Shown piece after piece: positions 55,038-64,000 of a DNA stretch of 64,000 nucleotides. A model generated the notes under the pieces. It saw only the letters and a program-made list of their open reading frames with translations, was not told the DNA's origin and did no database searches. Location: the NCBI GenBank assembly GCA_018261755.1, contig JAGTRJ010000002.1, positions 56,507-120,506 on the forward strand, given 5' to 3'. Each line of letters begins with the position of its first letter. Positions within the stretch are counted from its first letter, which is position 1. Origin of the DNA: Burkholderiaceae bacterium (GTDB lineage: Bacteria; Pseudomonadota; Gammaproteobacteria; Burkholderiales; Burkholderiaceae_D). Made by a program: the position numbers and the translations under genes.

Positions 55038-55556
55038 TCAACCCAGAATTTCTTCGACCGTCTTGCCGCGCTTGGCTGCGATCTCGGACGGAGCATTCAT
55101 TGCAGTAAAGGCATTCAGCGTCGCACGAACCAGGTTGTACGGGTTGTTCGAACCGAAAGACTTCGCCACGACGTTGTGCACGCCCATGACTTCAAAAATC
55201 GCGCGCATTGCACCACCTGCGATCACGCCGGTACCGTCCTTGGCAGGATTCAGCAGAACCTTCGATGCGCCATGCTTGCCGGTAATCGTATGATGCAGCG
55301 TGCCACTCTTGAGCGGCACCTTGATCATATTGCGGCGAGCTTCTTCCATTGCTTTTTGTACAGCAACCGGCACTTCTTTCGATTTGCCCTTGCCCATGCC
55401 GATGCGGCCATCGCCATCACCAACAACGGTCAACGCAGCAAAGCCCATGATACGACCGCCCTTGACCACCTTGGTGACGCGGTTGATCGAAATCATCTTC
55501 TCGCGCAAACCATCATCCGGCTTGTCACCCTGCATTTTCTGTTGCATTTTTGCCAT
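55038..55556 (-). CDS. rpsE: Ribosomal protein uS5
   Basis: Small-subunit protein at the mRNA entry site, important for accuracy. The 172 residues are complete, with [25 protein letters not shown] in parts, [20 protein letters not shown] and the C-terminal [13 protein letters not shown]. Confidence 0.98.
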   Translation of the reverse strand: MAKMQQKMQGDKPDDGLREKMISINRVTKVVKGGRIMGFAALTVVGDGDGRIGMGKGKSKEVPVAVQKAMEEARRNMIKVPLKSGTLHHTITGKHGASKVLLNPAKDGTGVIAGGAMRAIFEVMGVHNVVAKSFGSNNPYNLVRATLNAFTAMNAPSEIAAKRGKTVEEILG

Positions 55557-55568
55557 GATGAATCTTCC

Positions 55569-55931
55569 TTAAAACTTCAGGCCGGCTTCACGCGCGGCTT
55601 CTGCCAGTGCCTTAACACGACCGTGATAGCGGAAGCCGGAACGATCGAATGCAACTTCGGTGATCCCTGCCTTCAGCGCCTTTTCGGCTACTTTTTTGCC
55701 AACCAACGTTGCCGCAGCAACGTTGCCGCCCTTGCCGGTCTGGCCAGCGAGTTCCTGACGCACTTCCGCCTCGAGCGAGGAGCACGTCGCCAGAATAGTG
55801 GCATCCGGCGCAATGACGTTTGCGTAAATATGCATGTTGGTACGATGCACGGACAAACGGGTTGCCTTCAGCTCGGCAATCTTTGCTCGCGTTTGACGTC
55901 CGCGGCGCAGACGTGATTCTTTTTTGTTCAT
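55569..55931 (-). CDS. rplR: Ribosomal protein uL18
   Basis: 5S rRNA-binding large-subunit protein. The 120 residues are complete: [39 protein letters not shown] and [20 protein letters not shown]. Confidence 0.98.
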   Translation of the reverse strand: MNKKESRLRRGRQTRAKIAELKATRLSVHRTNMHIYANVIAPDATILATCSSLEAEVRQELAGQTGKGGNVAAATLVGKKVAEKALKAGITEVAFDRSGFRYHGRVKALAEAAREAGLKF

Positions 55932-55943
55932 CGTCAGCCCCTA

Positions 55944-56477
55944 TTACTTCTTCTTGGTTTCTTTCAACTTAACCACCTCGTCCGAATAACGGACGCCCTT
56001 GCCTTTGTACGGCTCCGGGCTGCGGTAAGCACGAACTTCTGCTGCGACCTGACCAACGCTTTGTTTGTCGACACCCTTGATCACAATCTCGGTTTGCGAC
56101 GGGGTTTCACAGGTAACGCCTGCAGGCATCTGGTGAACCACCGGATGCGAGAAACCCAGCGACAGGTTCAGCTTGTCGCCCTGGGCCTGGGCACGATAAC
56201 CGACGCCAACCAGCGTCAGCCTGCGCTCGAAACCCTTGGTTACGCCATGCACCATGTTGTTGACCAGGGCACGCATGGTTCCGGACATCGCATTTGCTTC
56301 ACGGCTGTCATTGGCCGGCTCAAACTTGAGCGAACCATTGTCGTTGGCAATTTTGACCAACCCATTCAGCGCCTGCTTGATCGAACCCAGCGGGCCTTTT
56401 ACAGTAATCTGCTCTGCGGTAATGGCAGCCTCAGCTCCACTCGGCAGTGCAATCGGCATTTTTGCTACACGTGACAT
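55944..56477 (-). CDS. rplF: Ribosomal protein uL6
   Basis: Large-subunit protein near the factor-binding site. The 177 residues are complete, from [16 protein letters not shown] to [22 protein letters not shown] in parts. The start at 56477 matches the family; six in-frame codons upstream do not. Confidence 0.98.
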   Translation of the reverse strand: MSRVAKMPIALPSGAEAAITAEQITVKGPLGSIKQALNGLVKIANDNGSLKFEPANDSREANAMSGTMRALVNNMVHGVTKGFERRLTLVGVGYRAQAQGDKLNLSLGFSHPVVHQMPAGVTCETPSQTEIVIKGVDKQSVGQVAAEVRAYRSPEPYKGKGVRYSDEVVKLKETKKK

Positions 56478-56487
56478 TTCGGGCTCC

Positions 56488-56883
56488 TTATGCAACGTAG
56501 CAAATCACTTCGCCACCGACACCGGTTGCGCGCGCTTTGCGGTCAGTCATTACACCTTTGGGGGTCGAAATAATCGCAACACCCAGCCCATTCATCACAT
56601 TCGGCAATTCGTCACGGCCTTTGTACACACGCAGACCCGGCTTCGATACGCGCTCGAGGCGCTCGATGACCGGACGGCGATCGTAATACTTCAGACCGAT
56701 TTTCAATTCAGCCTTGCCATCCGCCTTGCTGACAGCGAAATCCTCAATATAACCTTCGTCTTTCAGAACTTGCGCAATCGCAACTTTCACATTGGACGAC
56801 GGCATCGCCACGGCGTTCTTCTGTACGCCCTGTGCATTGCGGATGCGAGTCAGCATATCGGCGATAGGATCACTCATGCTCAT
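56488..56883 (-). CDS. rpsH: Ribosomal protein uS8
   Basis: 16S rRNA-binding protein and, in E. coli, repressor of the spc operon. The 131 residues are complete: [37 protein letters not shown] and [20 protein letters not shown]. Confidence 0.98.
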   Translation of the reverse strand: MSMSDPIADMLTRIRNAQGVQKNAVAMPSSNVKVAIAQVLKDEGYIEDFAVSKADGKAELKIGLKYYDRRPVIERLERVSKPGLRVYKGRDELPNVMNGLGVAIISTPKGVMTDRKARATGVGGEVICYVA

Positions 56884-56897
56884 AGTAACTACTCCTA

Positions 56898-57203
56898 TTA
56901 CCAGCTAGCTTTAACAATTCCGGGAATCTCGCCACTCATGGCAAATTCACGGAGTTTGATACGACCGAGGCCAAACTTGCGGTAGGTACCGCGCGGACGG
57001 CCGGTAATTGCACACCGGTTCCGCTGGCGAGTCGGGTTGGCGTTACGTGGCAGCGCCTGCAACTTCAGGCGCGCTTCATAGCGCTCTTCCTCGGACTTGC
57101 CCTGGTCATTGATAATGGCCTTCAGGTCGTTACGCTTGCCGGCATACTTCTTGGCCAGGTCAGCGCGCTTTTTCTCACGGTTAATCAGCGACAGTTTTGC
57201 CAT
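56898..57203 (-). CDS. rpsN: Ribosomal protein uS14, zinc-free form
   Basis: A 101-residue protein, [20 protein letters not shown] to [19 protein letters not shown]. The long form without the zinc CxxC pairs, as usual in betaproteobacteria. The start at 57203 is the family start. Confidence 0.97.
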   Translation of the reverse strand: MAKLSLINREKKRADLAKKYAGKRNDLKAIINDQGKSEEERYEARLKLQALPRNANPTRQRNRCAITGRPRGTYRKFGLGRIKLREFAMSGEIPGIVKASW

Positions 57204-57210
57204 GTCGTCC

Positions 57211-57750
57211 TCAATTTCTAAACGGAAATTTAAATGCGGCGAGGAGCGCCTTGGACTCATCGTCGGTCTTCGCAGTCGTCGTGATGCTGATATTCATACC
57301 ACGCAACGCGTCAATCTTGTCGTACTCGATTTCCGGGAAAATAATTTGCTCCCGAACACCGATGTTGTAATTGCCACGACCATCGAACGAACGCCCGGAG
57401 ATGCCACGGAAGTCACGCACACGCGGCAGCGCGATGGTGATGAAACGATCGAGGAACTCGTACATGCGAGCACCACGCAGCGTTACCATGCAACCAATCG
57501 GATAGCCTTCACGAATCTTGAAACCCGCAATCGACTTGCGAGCCTTGGTCACAACCGGCTTCTGGCTGGCGATTTTTGTCAGGTCACCGACCGCGTTCTC
57601 AATCACCTTCTTGTCCGCAACAGCCTCGGACAAACCCATGTTAAGGGTGATCTTGGTAATGCGCGGCACTTCCATCGTTGACTTGTACGAAAATTTCGTC
57701 ATCAAGTCAGCCACGATTTTTTCTTTGTAAAATTGCTGGAGTCGAGCCAT
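57211..57750 (-). CDS. rplE: Ribosomal protein uL5
   Basis: 5S rRNA-binding protein at the central protuberance. The 179 residues are complete, with [34 protein letters not shown] and [20 protein letters not shown]. Confidence 0.98.
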   Translation of the reverse strand: MARLQQFYKEKIVADLMTKFSYKSTMEVPRITKITLNMGLSEAVADKKVIENAVGDLTKIASQKPVVTKARKSIAGFKIREGYPIGCMVTLRGARMYEFLDRFITIALPRVRDFRGISGRSFDGRGNYNIGVREQIIFPEIEYDKIDALRGMNISITTTAKTDDESKALLAAFKFPFRN

Positions 57751-57756
57751 GATCTC

Positions 57757-58071
57757 TTACACCTTAACAACTTCGCCAGTGGATTTGTAGACGCGGACTT
57801 TCTCGCCGTCGACCACCTTGAACCCAGCGCGATCTGCCTTGCCGGTTGCCGCATTGTACAAAGCGACATTCGACACATGAATCGGCATCGTCTTATCCAC
57901 GATACCCCCCGTTACCCCAGTCATGGGATTAGGCCTGGTCGCTTTCTTGGCGACATTCACGCCCTCGACAACCACGTAATCCGCACTCACACGACGCTCA
58001 ACCTTGCCACGCTTGCCCTTATCCTTGCCAGCCAGCACGATTACATCGTCATTTTTTCGAATCTTATCCAT
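57757..58071 (-). CDS. rplX: Ribosomal protein uL24
   Basis: Assembly-initiating large-subunit protein. The 104 residues are complete, with the KOW motif ([20 protein letters not shown]) and [19 protein letters not shown]. Confidence 0.98.
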   Translation of the reverse strand: MDKIRKNDDVIVLAGKDKGKRGKVERRVSADYVVVEGVNVAKKATRPNPMTGVTGGIVDKTMPIHVSNVALYNAATGKADRAGFKVVDGEKVRVYKSTGEVVKV

Positions 58072-58082
58072 TGCTACCCCTC

Positions 58083-58451
58083 TTACAGGACTTCCGGCGC
58101 AAGCGACACAATCTTCATGAACCGCTCAGTACGCAACTCGCGCGTCACCGGGCCAAAAATGCGCGTGCCAATCGGCTCAAGCTTGTTATTCAGCAACACA
58201 GCCGCATTGCCATCGAATTTGACAAGCGAACCATCCTGGCGACGAACACCCTTGGCCGTACGAACGACCACAGCGTTATAAATCTCGCCCTTCTTCACAC
58301 GACCACGCGGAGCAGCCTGCTTGACTGCAACCTTGATGACGTCACCAATGCTCGCATAGCGACGCTTAGAGCCACCCAACACCTTGATGCACAGCACTTC
58401 GCGCGCACCAGTGTTATCGGCCACTTTTAGACGGCTTTCAGTTTGAATCAT
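58083..58451 (-). CDS. rplN: Ribosomal protein uL14
   Basis: Large-subunit interface protein. The 122 residues are complete, [20 protein letters not shown] to [12 protein letters not shown]. The start at 58451 is the family start. It is separated from rpsQ by an unusually long gap of 223 bases that contains a good promoter, so it may begin a separate spc transcript. Confidence 0.98.
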   Translation of the reverse strand: MIQTESRLKVADNTGAREVLCIKVLGGSKRRYASIGDVIKVAVKQAAPRGRVKKGEIYNAVVVRTAKGVRRQDGSLVKFDGNAAVLLNNKLEPIGTRIFGPVTRELRTERFMKIVSLAPEVL

Positions 58452-58640
58452 AATTTTTTCTTTCCCAACTTGATTCGCACCACTGCAACGCAGCTCGACG
58501 ATCAGTTTTGGTTCCGTTGGCAGCCCGGGAATTCCCAAGCCGCCGGCAGGGTGGAGTTTCCGCTACCGCACCTGACGCGGCATCACACGACGCGATGCCG
58601 CCCAAAGCACAAATAGCTACATGTATAGAACAAGCTGGCT

Positions 58641-58669
58641 ATTATGCCATCAAAAAATCAAGTTTGCAA
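58641..58669 (-). promoter_or_regulatory. Probable promoter of the spc segment (rplN onward)
   Basis: Read leftward: TTGCAA (58664-58669), a 17-base spacer, CATAAT (58641-58646), in the gap between rpsQ and rplN. An overlapping palindrome ACAGATT-gtata-AATCTGT (58669-58687) covers the rpsQ stop codon. It fits the E. coli arrangement, where rplN starts the spc operon. Confidence 0.6.
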
Positions 58670-58674
58670 CAGAT

Positions 58675-58947
58675 TTATACAATCTGTGCAACCTGAATCA
58701 CACGCGTCACGGTCCATGCCTTGGTTTTAGAAATCGGACGACCCTCTTGGATCTCGACCGTATCACCCATCTTGGCCTGGTTCGCTTCATCGTGCGCATG
58801 GTACTTGTTCGAACGCATGATGATTTTTCCGTACAGCGGATGTTTCACGTGGCGCTCGATCAGCACGGTCACCGTCTTGTCCATTTTGTCAGACACGACC
58901 TTGCCAATCAGCGTGCGCTTCAGCGATTGTTTCTGTTGATCGTTCAT
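58675..58947 (-). CDS. rpsQ: Ribosomal protein uS17
   Basis: 16S rRNA-binding protein with an OB-fold. The 90 residues are complete: [39 protein letters not shown] and CxxG-less [14 protein letters not shown]. It overlaps the rpmC stop by 4 bases. Confidence 0.97.
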   Translation of the reverse strand: MNDQQKQSLKRTLIGKVVSDKMDKTVTVLIERHVKHPLYGKIIMRSNKYHAHDEANQAKMGDTVEIQEGRPISKTKAWTVTRVIQVAQIV

Positions 58948-59138
58948 CGTCCAGCTTCCTTCGAGTTCATAACCGTTTTTACGCGGGCGATATCACGACG
59001 CACTTTTTTCAGTTGCGAGGTATTGCTCAGCTGCTGCGTGGCAATCTGCATGCGAAGGCCGAATTGAGCCTTCAGCAGATCTTTCAGTTCCTTGTCCAGC
59101 GCAGCCTGATCCATACCGCGGAGTTCAGATGCTTTCAT
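58944..59138 (-). CDS. rpmC: Ribosomal protein uL29
   Basis: Exit-tunnel protein of 64 residues, [20 protein letters not shown] to MNSKEAGR, complete. The start at 59138 has the ribosome-binding site aggagcgaac. Because rplP is frameshifted, its frame runs open into rpmC, but this is not a real fusion. Confidence 0.96.
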   Translation of the reverse strand: MKASELRGMDQAALDKELKDLLKAQFGLRMQIATQQLSNTSQLKKVRRDIARVKTVMNSKEAGR

Positions 59139-59149
59139 GTTCGCTCCTA

Positions 59150-59498
59150 TTATTGTCCAACCTGACGCAAGACAAAGGTTTTCGTACAGCACCTTGCCCG
59201 GACGGATTTCGGCGACATAGTACTCCGGATTGCCCTTGCCGTTACCCATACGAACTTCAGCCGGTTTTTCGGAAATCGGCTTGTCCGGAAAAATCCGGAT
59301 CCAGATGCGGCCGCCACGACGGATATGACGGGTCATTGCACGACGAGCAGCTTCGATCTGGCGCGCAGTAATGCGGCCGCGCTCGACAGCCTTCAGGCCG
59401 AAATTGCCAAACGCAACCGAAGTGCCGCTCTCATGCGAAATGCCGGTATTGCGACCTTTTTGTTCCTTGCGATACTTTCTGCGAGATGGTTGCAGCAT
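59150..59498 (-). pseudogene. rplP: Ribosomal protein uL16, frameshifted by an internal deletion
   Basis: uL16 helps form the A-site side of the peptidyl-transferase region. The first 106 residues are normal ([54 protein letters not shown]). The family then has about 24 more residues before the end; here they are absent, and the genuine tail [13 protein letters not shown] (59150-59179) is present but out of frame by one. About 70 nt are missing at 59180. Read literally, the frame passes through the gap and on into rpmC. Confidence 0.9.
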
Positions 59499-59500
59499 AA

Positions 59501-60355
59501 TTATTCTCCTGCTTTCTCAGCCGGCGCGGCAGCAGCGTCATCTGCAGCAGCTTCCGGTTTGCGTGTGCGAACGCGCTTTGCTACCGACGCCGGTGCAGCC
59601 GAGGAAGGTGCGCCCTGTGCGTCACGCTTTGCACGACCACGACCAGCCGGGCGGCCATCATCGCGACGCGGACCACGGCGTTTCTTCTCGTCTTCCACCA
59701 CCGTTTCGACATTCGGCGCCTCGCCATCTGCCAAGCGGTCGCCCTTGTATACCCACACCTTGACACCGATGATGCCGTAGGTCGTGGAAGCTTCGCTGAA
59801 GCCGTAATCAATGTCGGCACGCAGCGTGTGCAGCGGTACACGACCTTCGCGATACCACTCGGTACGTGCAATCTCGATCCCGTTCAGACGACCGGACGAC
59901 ATGATCTTGATGCCCTGCGCACCCAAGCGCATCGCGTTTTGCATCGAACGACGCATCGCGCGGCGGAACATGATCCGCTTTTCCAGCTGCTGGGTGATCG
60001 AATCGGCAATCAGTTGCGCATCGACTTCCGGCTTGCGGATTTCCTCGATATTGACATGCACCGGCACGCCCATGATCTTGGTCAGGTCGGACTTCAGCAC
60101 TTCGATGTCCTCGCCCTTCTTGCCAATCACCACGCCCGGACGCGAGCTGAAAATGGTGAAGCGTGCATTTTTTGCCGGACGCTCGATAACAACGCGGCCA
60201 ACGGAAGCATTTTTCAGCTTCTTTTTCAGGTATGCGCGCGCTTGCAGATCCTCATTCAGCATCGAGGCAAAATTGCCATTGCCGGCGTACCAGCGCGATG
60301 CCCAGTTACGTGCAACTGCAAGGCGGAACCCTGTCGGATGAATTTTCTGTCCCAT
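59501..60355 (-). CDS. rpsC: Ribosomal protein uS3 with long charged tail
   Basis: mRNA-entry protein with helicase activity. Conserved from [20 protein letters not shown] through the KH domain ([20 protein letters not shown]) to [16 protein letters not shown]. It then has about 70 residues rich in Arg, Lys, Ala, Pro and Glu ([20 protein letters not shown] ...), giving 284 residues against 233 in E. coli. Such tails occur in some betaproteobacteria. Confidence 0.97.
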   Translation of the reverse strand: MGQKIHPTGFRLAVARNWASRWYAGNGNFASMLNEDLQARAYLKKKLKNASVGRVVIERPAKNARFTIFSSRPGVVIGKKGEDIEVLKSDLTKIMGVPVHVNIEEIRKPEVDAQLIADSITQQLEKRIMFRRAMRRSMQNAMRLGAQGIKIMSSGRLNGIEIARTEWYREGRVPLHTLRADIDYGFSEASTTYGIIGVKVWVYKGDRLADGEAPNVETVVEDEKKRRGPRRDDGRPAGRGRAKRDAQGAPSSAAPASVAKRVRTRKPEAAADDAAAAPAEKAGE

Positions 60356-60364
60356 CGTGACTCC

Positions 60365-60697
60365 TTAATTGCCGACAGTCACGAAAATGTGACAGGTTTG
60401 TTTGGAAATACGGTCACCACGGCCCTTGGCGCGGGCTGAAGAACGCTTCAACACCATGCCCTTTTCAACCATGATGGACGACACCTTCAATTCGTCGATG
60501 TCAGCACCGTCGTTATGCTCGGCATTCGCAATCGCAGACTCAAGCACGCGCTTGATGATGCCTGCACCTTTTTTGGGGCTGAATGCCAGAATATTGAGAG
60601 CCTGATCAACTTTCTTGCCGCGAATCTGATCGGCAACCAGGCGCCCTTTCTGCGCTGACAGACGCACTCCACGGAGAGTAGCTTTAGTTTCCATCAT
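60365..60697 (-). CDS. rplV: Ribosomal protein uL22
   Basis: Exit-tunnel protein. It is complete: [35 protein letters not shown] and [19 protein letters not shown]. Two adjacent ATGs (60697 and 60694) are possible; the second matches the family start METK. Confidence 0.97.
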   Translation of the reverse strand: MMETKATLRGVRLSAQKGRLVADQIRGKKVDQALNILAFSPKKGAGIIKRVLESAIANAEHNDGADIDELKVSSIMVEKGMVLKRSSARAKGRGDRISKQTCHIFVTVGN

Positions 60698-60703
60698 TGG
60701 ACC

Positions 60704-60979
60704 TTATTTCTTAGCCTTCTTATCTGCGGCATGGCCTTTGAACGTGCGCGTCAGCGCAAATTCGCCCAGCTTGTGACCAACCATGTTCTCGGAAACATAG
60801 ACCGGCACATGCTGCCTGCCGTTATGGACTGCAATCGTCAAACCAATAAAATCAGGCATGATGGTCGAGCGACGAGACCAGGTCTTGATAGGCCGCTTGT
60901 CTTTGGTCGCCTGAGCAGTCTCAACTTTTTTCACCAGGTGGGCATCACAGAAAGGCCCTTTTTTCAATGAACGTGTCAT
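60704..60979 (-). CDS. rpsS: Ribosomal protein uS19
   Basis: Head protein of the small subunit. The 91 residues are complete, [20 protein letters not shown] to [20 protein letters not shown]. Confidence 0.98.
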   Translation of the reverse strand: MTRSLKKGPFCDAHLVKKVETAQATKDKRPIKTWSRRSTIMPDFIGLTIAVHNGRQHVPVYVSENMVGHKLGEFALTRTFKGHAADKKAKK

Positions 60980-60989
60980 GTGTTACCCC

Positions 60990-61748
60990 TTATTTCTTGC
61001 CACGGCGCGAGACAATCATTGAAGTCGTGCGCTTGTGGCCTTCACCACCACCATGCGGGTGATCAACCGGATTCATGACCACGCCACGCACCGTCGGACG
61101 GACACCACGCCAGCGCATCGCACCAGCCTTGCCGATCTTGCGCAGATTCTGTTCGCCATTGCCAACTTCACCAATCGTTGCACGGCATTCGATGTGCACC
61201 CTGCGCACCTCGCCGGAACGCAGGCGTACTTGCGCATAGGTACCTTCACGCGCCATCAGAACTACGCCAGCACCTGCGGTACGCGCAATCTGCGCGCCCT
61301 TGCCCGGCAGCATTTCCACGCAGTGGATCGTCGTGCCGACCGGAATGTTGCGAATCGGCAGACAGTTGCCAGCCTTGATCGGCGCCTCGGAGCCGCTCAT
61401 CAGCTTGTCGCCCACTGACACACCCTTCGGCGAAATGATGTACTGACGCTCACCATCGGCATAGCACAGCAACGCAATGTGCGCCGTGCGGTTCGGATCG
61501 TATTCGATGCGCTCAACCTTCGCCGGAATGCCATCCTTGTTGCGACGGAAATCAATCACGCGATAGTGGTGCTTGTGACCACCACCGATGTGACGGGTGG
61601 TGATGCGGCCGTCATTGTTGCGACCGGCTGATTTCGATTTCTTCTCGACCAGGCTCGCGAGAGGGCGACCTTTGTAAAGATCGGGATTGACGACCTTTAC
61701 CATGCCGCGACGTCCCGGGGACGTCGGTTTCATTTTAACGAGTGCCAT
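60990..61748 (-). CDS. rplB: Ribosomal protein uL2, missing an internal segment
   Basis: uL2 is essential for subunit joining and peptidyl-transferase activity. The frame gives 252 residues; the family has about 275. The protein is normal through the peptidyl-transferase loop [15 protein letters not shown], then jumps to [15 protein letters not shown]. The intervening 23 or so residues, which in nearly all bacteria contain a Gly-Arg and a W-G-x-P-T-x-G pattern, are absent. The loss is in frame; the junction is at 61037/61038. It removes one of the most conserved stretches in any protein, so an error is likely. Confidence 0.92.
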   Translation of the reverse strand: MALVKMKPTSPGRRGMVKVVNPDLYKGRPLASLVEKKSKSAGRNNDGRITTRHIGGGHKHHYRVIDFRRNKDGIPAKVERIEYDPNRTAHIALLCYADGERQYIISPKGVSVGDKLMSGSEAPIKAGNCLPIRNIPVGTTIHCVEMLPGKGAQIARTAGAGVVLMAREGTYAQVRLRSGEVRRVHIECRATIGEVGNGEQNLRKIGKAGAMRWRGVRPTVRGVVMNPVDHPHGGGEGHKRTTSMIVSRRGKK

Positions 61749-62065
61749 TATTTAGCCTCCTCGACGAAATTGATTTCCTGGCCCGGCTTCAGGCACACAA
61801 ACGCATGCCTGCTGTTGTTTCGACGACCAACGCCACGAACCGTGCGCTTGCTCTTGCCCATACGGTTGGCCACCTGCACCGACTTGACCTCGACCTTGAA
61901 CAGCATTTCGACAGCAGCCTTGATTTCCGGCTTGGTTGCATCCGGCAGTACACGGAAAACAACCTGCTCGTTCTTCTCGGCCACAAAGGTCGCCTTTTCG
62001 GAAATTACCGGCGCCAGCAACACTTTCATCAAGCGCTCTTCGCTATGTTTGACAATTGCATTCAT
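61748..62065 (-). CDS. rplW: Ribosomal protein uL23
   Basis: Exit-site protein that docks SRP and trigger factor. The 105 residues are complete, with [40 protein letters not shown] and [13 protein letters not shown]. Its stop shares one base with the rplB start. Confidence 0.98.
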   Translation of the reverse strand: MNAIVKHSEERLMKVLLAPVISEKATFVAEKNEQVVFRVLPDATKPEIKAAVEMLFKVEVKSVQVANRMGKSKRTVRGVGRRNNSRHAFVCLKPGQEINFVEEAK

Positions 62066-62682
62066 GCCAGCATCTCCTCAATCTTCGCCAGTGCCGCCTT
62101 GGTGATCAAAACGTCCTTGTAATAAATCAAGGAAACAGGATCAGCATTGCGCGGCTCGACCACCAGCACGTTCGGCAGATTGCGGGAAGCCAGGAACAGG
62201 TTTTCGCTGACATCATCGGTAATCACCATCACCGACTCCAGACCCATGCCCTTCAGTTTCTGCGCCAGCACCTTGGTCTTCGGCATATCAACCGCAAAAT
62301 TCTCAACAACCTTCAGACGACCTTCACGCGCCAGCTGCGACAGAATCGAGCAAACGCCAGCGCGGTACATCTTCTTGTTGACCTTGTGACTGAAATTTTC
62401 ATCCGGCGTATTCGGGAATACGCGACCACCTCCGCGCCACAGCGGAGAAGCCGACGAACCAGCACGCGCACGACCAGTACCCTTCTGGCGCCACGGCTTC
62501 TTGGTCGTATGATGAACCTCTTCGCGATCTTTCTGCTTGCGGTTACCGCTGCGCGCATTCGCCTGATATGCAACGACAACCTGGTGAATCAACGCCTCGT
62601 TGTAGTCACGGCCAAAAACCGTGTCCGGCGCAGTCACGTTTGCGGATGCTTCACCCGCCTCGTTCAGGAGCTTGAGTTCCAT
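62062..62682 (-). CDS. rplD: Ribosomal protein uL4
   Basis: Exit-tunnel constriction protein and, in E. coli, repressor of the S10 operon. The 206 residues are complete: [40 protein letters not shown] and [20 protein letters not shown]. It overlaps rplW by 4 bases. Confidence 0.98.
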   Translation of the reverse strand: MELKLLNEAGEASANVTAPDTVFGRDYNEALIHQVVVAYQANARSGNRKQKDREEVHHTTKKPWRQKGTGRARAGSSASPLWRGGGRVFPNTPDENFSHKVNKKMYRAGVCSILSQLAREGRLKVVENFAVDMPKTKVLAQKLKGMGLESVMVITDDVSENLFLASRNLPNVLVVEPRNADPVSLIYYKDVLITKAALAKIEEMLA

Positions 62683-62685
62683 GTG

Positions 62686-63342
62686 TTAGCCCCCTTTCGC
62701 AATTTTTGCCTTGACGGCAGGACGCACAATGACCTGGCCATTCTTAGCACCAGGCACAGCACCCTTAACCAGCAGCAACTGACGCTCGCCATCAATACGA
62801 GCAATTTCCAGATTCTGCACCGTGCGCGTTACGTCACCCATGTGACCCGTCATGCGCTTACCCGGGAAAACGCGACCCGGATCCTGGTTCATACCAATCG
62901 AACCCGGAACGTTGTGCGAACGGGAGTTACCGTGCGTCGCACGACCGGAAGCGAAATTGTGACGCTTGATGGTACCAGCGTAACCCTTACCAATGGATAC
63001 ACCCTGAACGTCGATCTTCTGACCAACCTCGAACAAGGTGGCAGCAACCACATCGCCAGCCTTCATTTCGGCAGCTTTGCTTGCATCAACACGGAATTCT
63101 TTCAGAACGGTCCCTGCCTCGACACCCGCTTTCGCAAAGTGACCAGCGGCAGCCTTGTTCACGCGCGAAGCGCGACGTTGACCGAATGCGACCTGAACGG
63201 CGGCATAACCATCCGTTTCAGAAGTCTTGACTTGCGCCACACGGTTGTTGGACACGTCAACCACGGTCACGGGAATCGTATCACCGTCATCCGTGAAGAT
63301 GCGCATCATTCCAACCTTGCGACCAATAAGGCCTAGGCTCAT
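62686..63342 (-). CDS. rplC: Ribosomal protein uL3
   Basis: Large-subunit assembly initiator. The 218 residues are complete: [20 protein letters not shown], the central [20 protein letters not shown] and [17 protein letters not shown]. The start at 63342 has a ggag site. It is separated from rpsJ by 147 bases that hold a consensus promoter and four hairpins. Confidence 0.98.
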   Translation of the reverse strand: MSLGLIGRKVGMMRIFTDDGDTIPVTVVDVSNNRVAQVKTSETDGYAAVQVAFGQRRASRVNKAAAGHFAKAGVEAGTVLKEFRVDASKAAEMKAGDVVAATLFEVGQKIDVQGVSIGKGYAGTIKRHNFASGRATHGNSRSHNVPGSIGMNQDPGRVFPGKRMTGHMGDVTRTVQNLEIARIDGERQLLLVKGAVPGAKNGQVIVRPAVKAKIAKGG

Positions 63343-63355
63343 TTTATTCTCCATT

Positions 63356-63480
63356 CCTGCCTACGATTGGGCAGGGCTGACATTTTTAATAAAGCGCAAG
63401 CGGTAAAAAATTACCGCCCACACATAAGCCGGGGATTATATCCCGGATTTTCTTTTTACACAACAGGCTATTTTTGCCTG
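63356..63480 (-). other. Structured leader between rpsJ and rplC
   Basis: Four consecutive hairpins: CAGGC/GCCTG (63464-63480), CCGGG/CCCGG (63429-63446), GCGGTAA/TTACCGC (63400-63417) and CCTGCC/GGCAGG (63356-63375). The last lies just before the rplC ribosome-binding site. Could be an autoregulatory target (for example of uL4) or attenuation region. No function is proven by sequence. Confidence 0.6.
63435..63463 (-). promoter_or_regulatory. Probable promoter of rplC
   Basis: Read leftward: TTGTGT (63458-63463), a 17-base spacer, perfect TATAAT (63435-63440), about 90 bases before the rplC start. The -10 lies inside a palindrome. Confidence 0.65.
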
Positions 63481-63489
63481 CATGCGCAA

Positions 63490-63747
63490 TTACTGCAACT
63501 TAATTTCAACATCAACGCCAGCCGGCAGATCCAGCTTCATCAGCGCATCAACCGTTTTGTCGGTCGGGTCGATGATATCCATCAGGCGCTGATGGGTGCG
63601 AATCTCGAACTGATCGCGCGAAGTCTTGTTGACGTGCGGCGAACGCAAAACGTCGAATCGCTGAATGCGCGTCGGCAGAGGAACCGACTGGTCAATCAGT
63701 TTGTAGTCAAACGCCTTCAGGCGGATACGAATTTTTTGGTTTTGCAT
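63490..63747 (-). CDS. rpsJ: Ribosomal protein uS10, missing an internal segment
   Basis: uS10 sits in the small-subunit head and also works as NusE in antitermination. The frame gives 85 residues; the family has about 103. It reads [20 protein letters not shown], then S directly followed by [19 protein letters not shown] and a normal end (GVDVEIKLQ). About 18 residues containing the conserved first helix are absent. The loss is in frame; the junction is at 63684/63685. Confidence 0.92.
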   Translation of the reverse strand: MQNQKIRIRLKAFDYKLIDQSVPLPTRIQRFDVLRSPHVNKTSRDQFEIRTHQRLMDIIDPTDKTVDALMKLDLPAGVDVEIKLQ

Positions 63748-63768
63748 GATTACCTTTAAAAAGAACAG

Positions 63769-63793
63769 GCTGCGGACGGACGTCGCCCGCAGC
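63769..63793 (-). other. Hairpin between tuf and rpsJ
   Basis: GCTGCGG pairs with CCGCAGC around an 11-base loop; read leftward it is followed by ctgttcttttt, a weak T-tract. It could be a partial terminator after tuf or the leader structure of the S10 segment. Confidence 0.55.
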
Positions 63794-63831
63794 AATTTTT
63801 AAGTTTGGGCCAAGCCCAGGCGAAACTTCAA

Positions 63832-64000
63832 TTACTCGATGATCTTTGCCACAACGCCGGCGCCGACGGTACGGCCACCTTCGCGAATCGCGAAACGCAG
63901 ACCTTCTTCCATCGCGATCGGGCAAATCAGCTTGACCGTGATCGAGACGTTGTCGCCCGGCATCACCATTTCCTTGTCCTTCGGCAGCTCGATCGAGCCC
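63832..64000 (-). CDS. tuf: Elongation factor Tu, 3' end only
   Basis: The C-terminal 55 or so residues of EF-Tu, which delivers aminoacyl-tRNA to the ribosome. Read leftward the segment gives [40 protein letters not shown] and [19 protein letters not shown], the end of domain III. The gene continues beyond the right edge. The tuf-rpsJ order is standard for this lineage. Confidence 0.96.
   Translation of the reverse strand, partial: GSIELPKDKEMVMPGDNVSITVKLICPIAMEEGLRFAIREGGRTVGAGVVAKIIE

Noticed and set aside
58944..59498. A fused uL16-uL29 protein of 184 residues
   Set aside because: The true uL16 end ([13 protein letters not shown]) is present one base out of frame and rpmC has its own ribosome-binding site, so the open frame is a by-product of a deletion.
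1..64000. CRISPR arrays, prophage, toxin-antitoxin pairs or biosynthetic clusters
   Set aside because: No evenly spaced direct repeats, integrases, capsid genes, toxin-antitoxin pairs or synthase genes were found.

Overview
The window is ordinary chromosomal backbone of a moderately GC-rich betaproteobacterium, probably Burkholderiales and perhaps near Oxalobacteraceae. This is inferred from the ribosomal proteins, the 325-residue RpoA, the mutL-MFS-miaA and miaB-phoH-ybeY-corC-lnt gene orders and the MutL endonuclease motif, not from a search. I see no phage, plasmid, insertion sequence or CRISPR array.

Layout. 0-8 kb: end of an HD-GYP phosphodiesterase gene, a YjfB-like motility protein, a rhodanese, greB, an NlpC/P60 hydrolase, ssb, the three-gene AmmeMemoRadiSam cluster (MEMO, AMMECR1, radical SAM) and pdxH. 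8-23 kb: an ABC importer-like pair, a metallo-beta-lactamase-fold hydrolase, a marR-FUSC-DUF1656-hlyD-nodT efflux operon, a CBS protein, a DODA-type dioxygenase, rfbD, two tandem Hsp20 genes, a lipoprotein and a DedA protein. 23-31 kb: mutL-MFS-miaA, tRNA-Met with its promoter inside the end of miaA, then an AT-richer trio of CsgG, DUF4810 and DUF799 proteins, and gldA. 31-44 kb: ppk2, an EAL-CBS-GGDEF-sensor protein, a secreted Ser/Thr-tailed protein, miaB, phoH, ybeY, corC (broken), lnt, thyA, recQ and an SDR. 44-49 kb: a quinone/electrophile-stress group (wrbA, lysR, azoR, pirin), a small zinc-ribbon protein and a PIG-L deacetylase. 49.5-64 kb: the ribosomal S10-spc-alpha superoperon, all on the minus strand, from tuf (cut by the right edge) down to rplQ.

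Two things stand out. First, a family of about 120-bp intergenic repeats is present in four clear copies (4635, 21586, 41411 and 48257) plus partial ones. Each carries two nested palindromes, and the repeat supplies false start codons to neighbouring genes. Second, six highly conserved genes (corC, rpsJ, rplB, rplP, rpsK, infA) lack short internal or terminal pieces of roughly 15-115 nt, some in frame and some not, while their neighbours are intact. Because five of them are essential translation genes, a sequence or assembly fault at conserved stretches is more likely than real mutation, but the raw reads must decide.

The ribosomal operon also has unusual punctuation: intrinsic terminators on both sides of rpsD, good sigma70-like promoters upstream of rplC and rplN, a large hairpin between rpoA and rplQ, and a run of hairpins between rpsJ and rplC.
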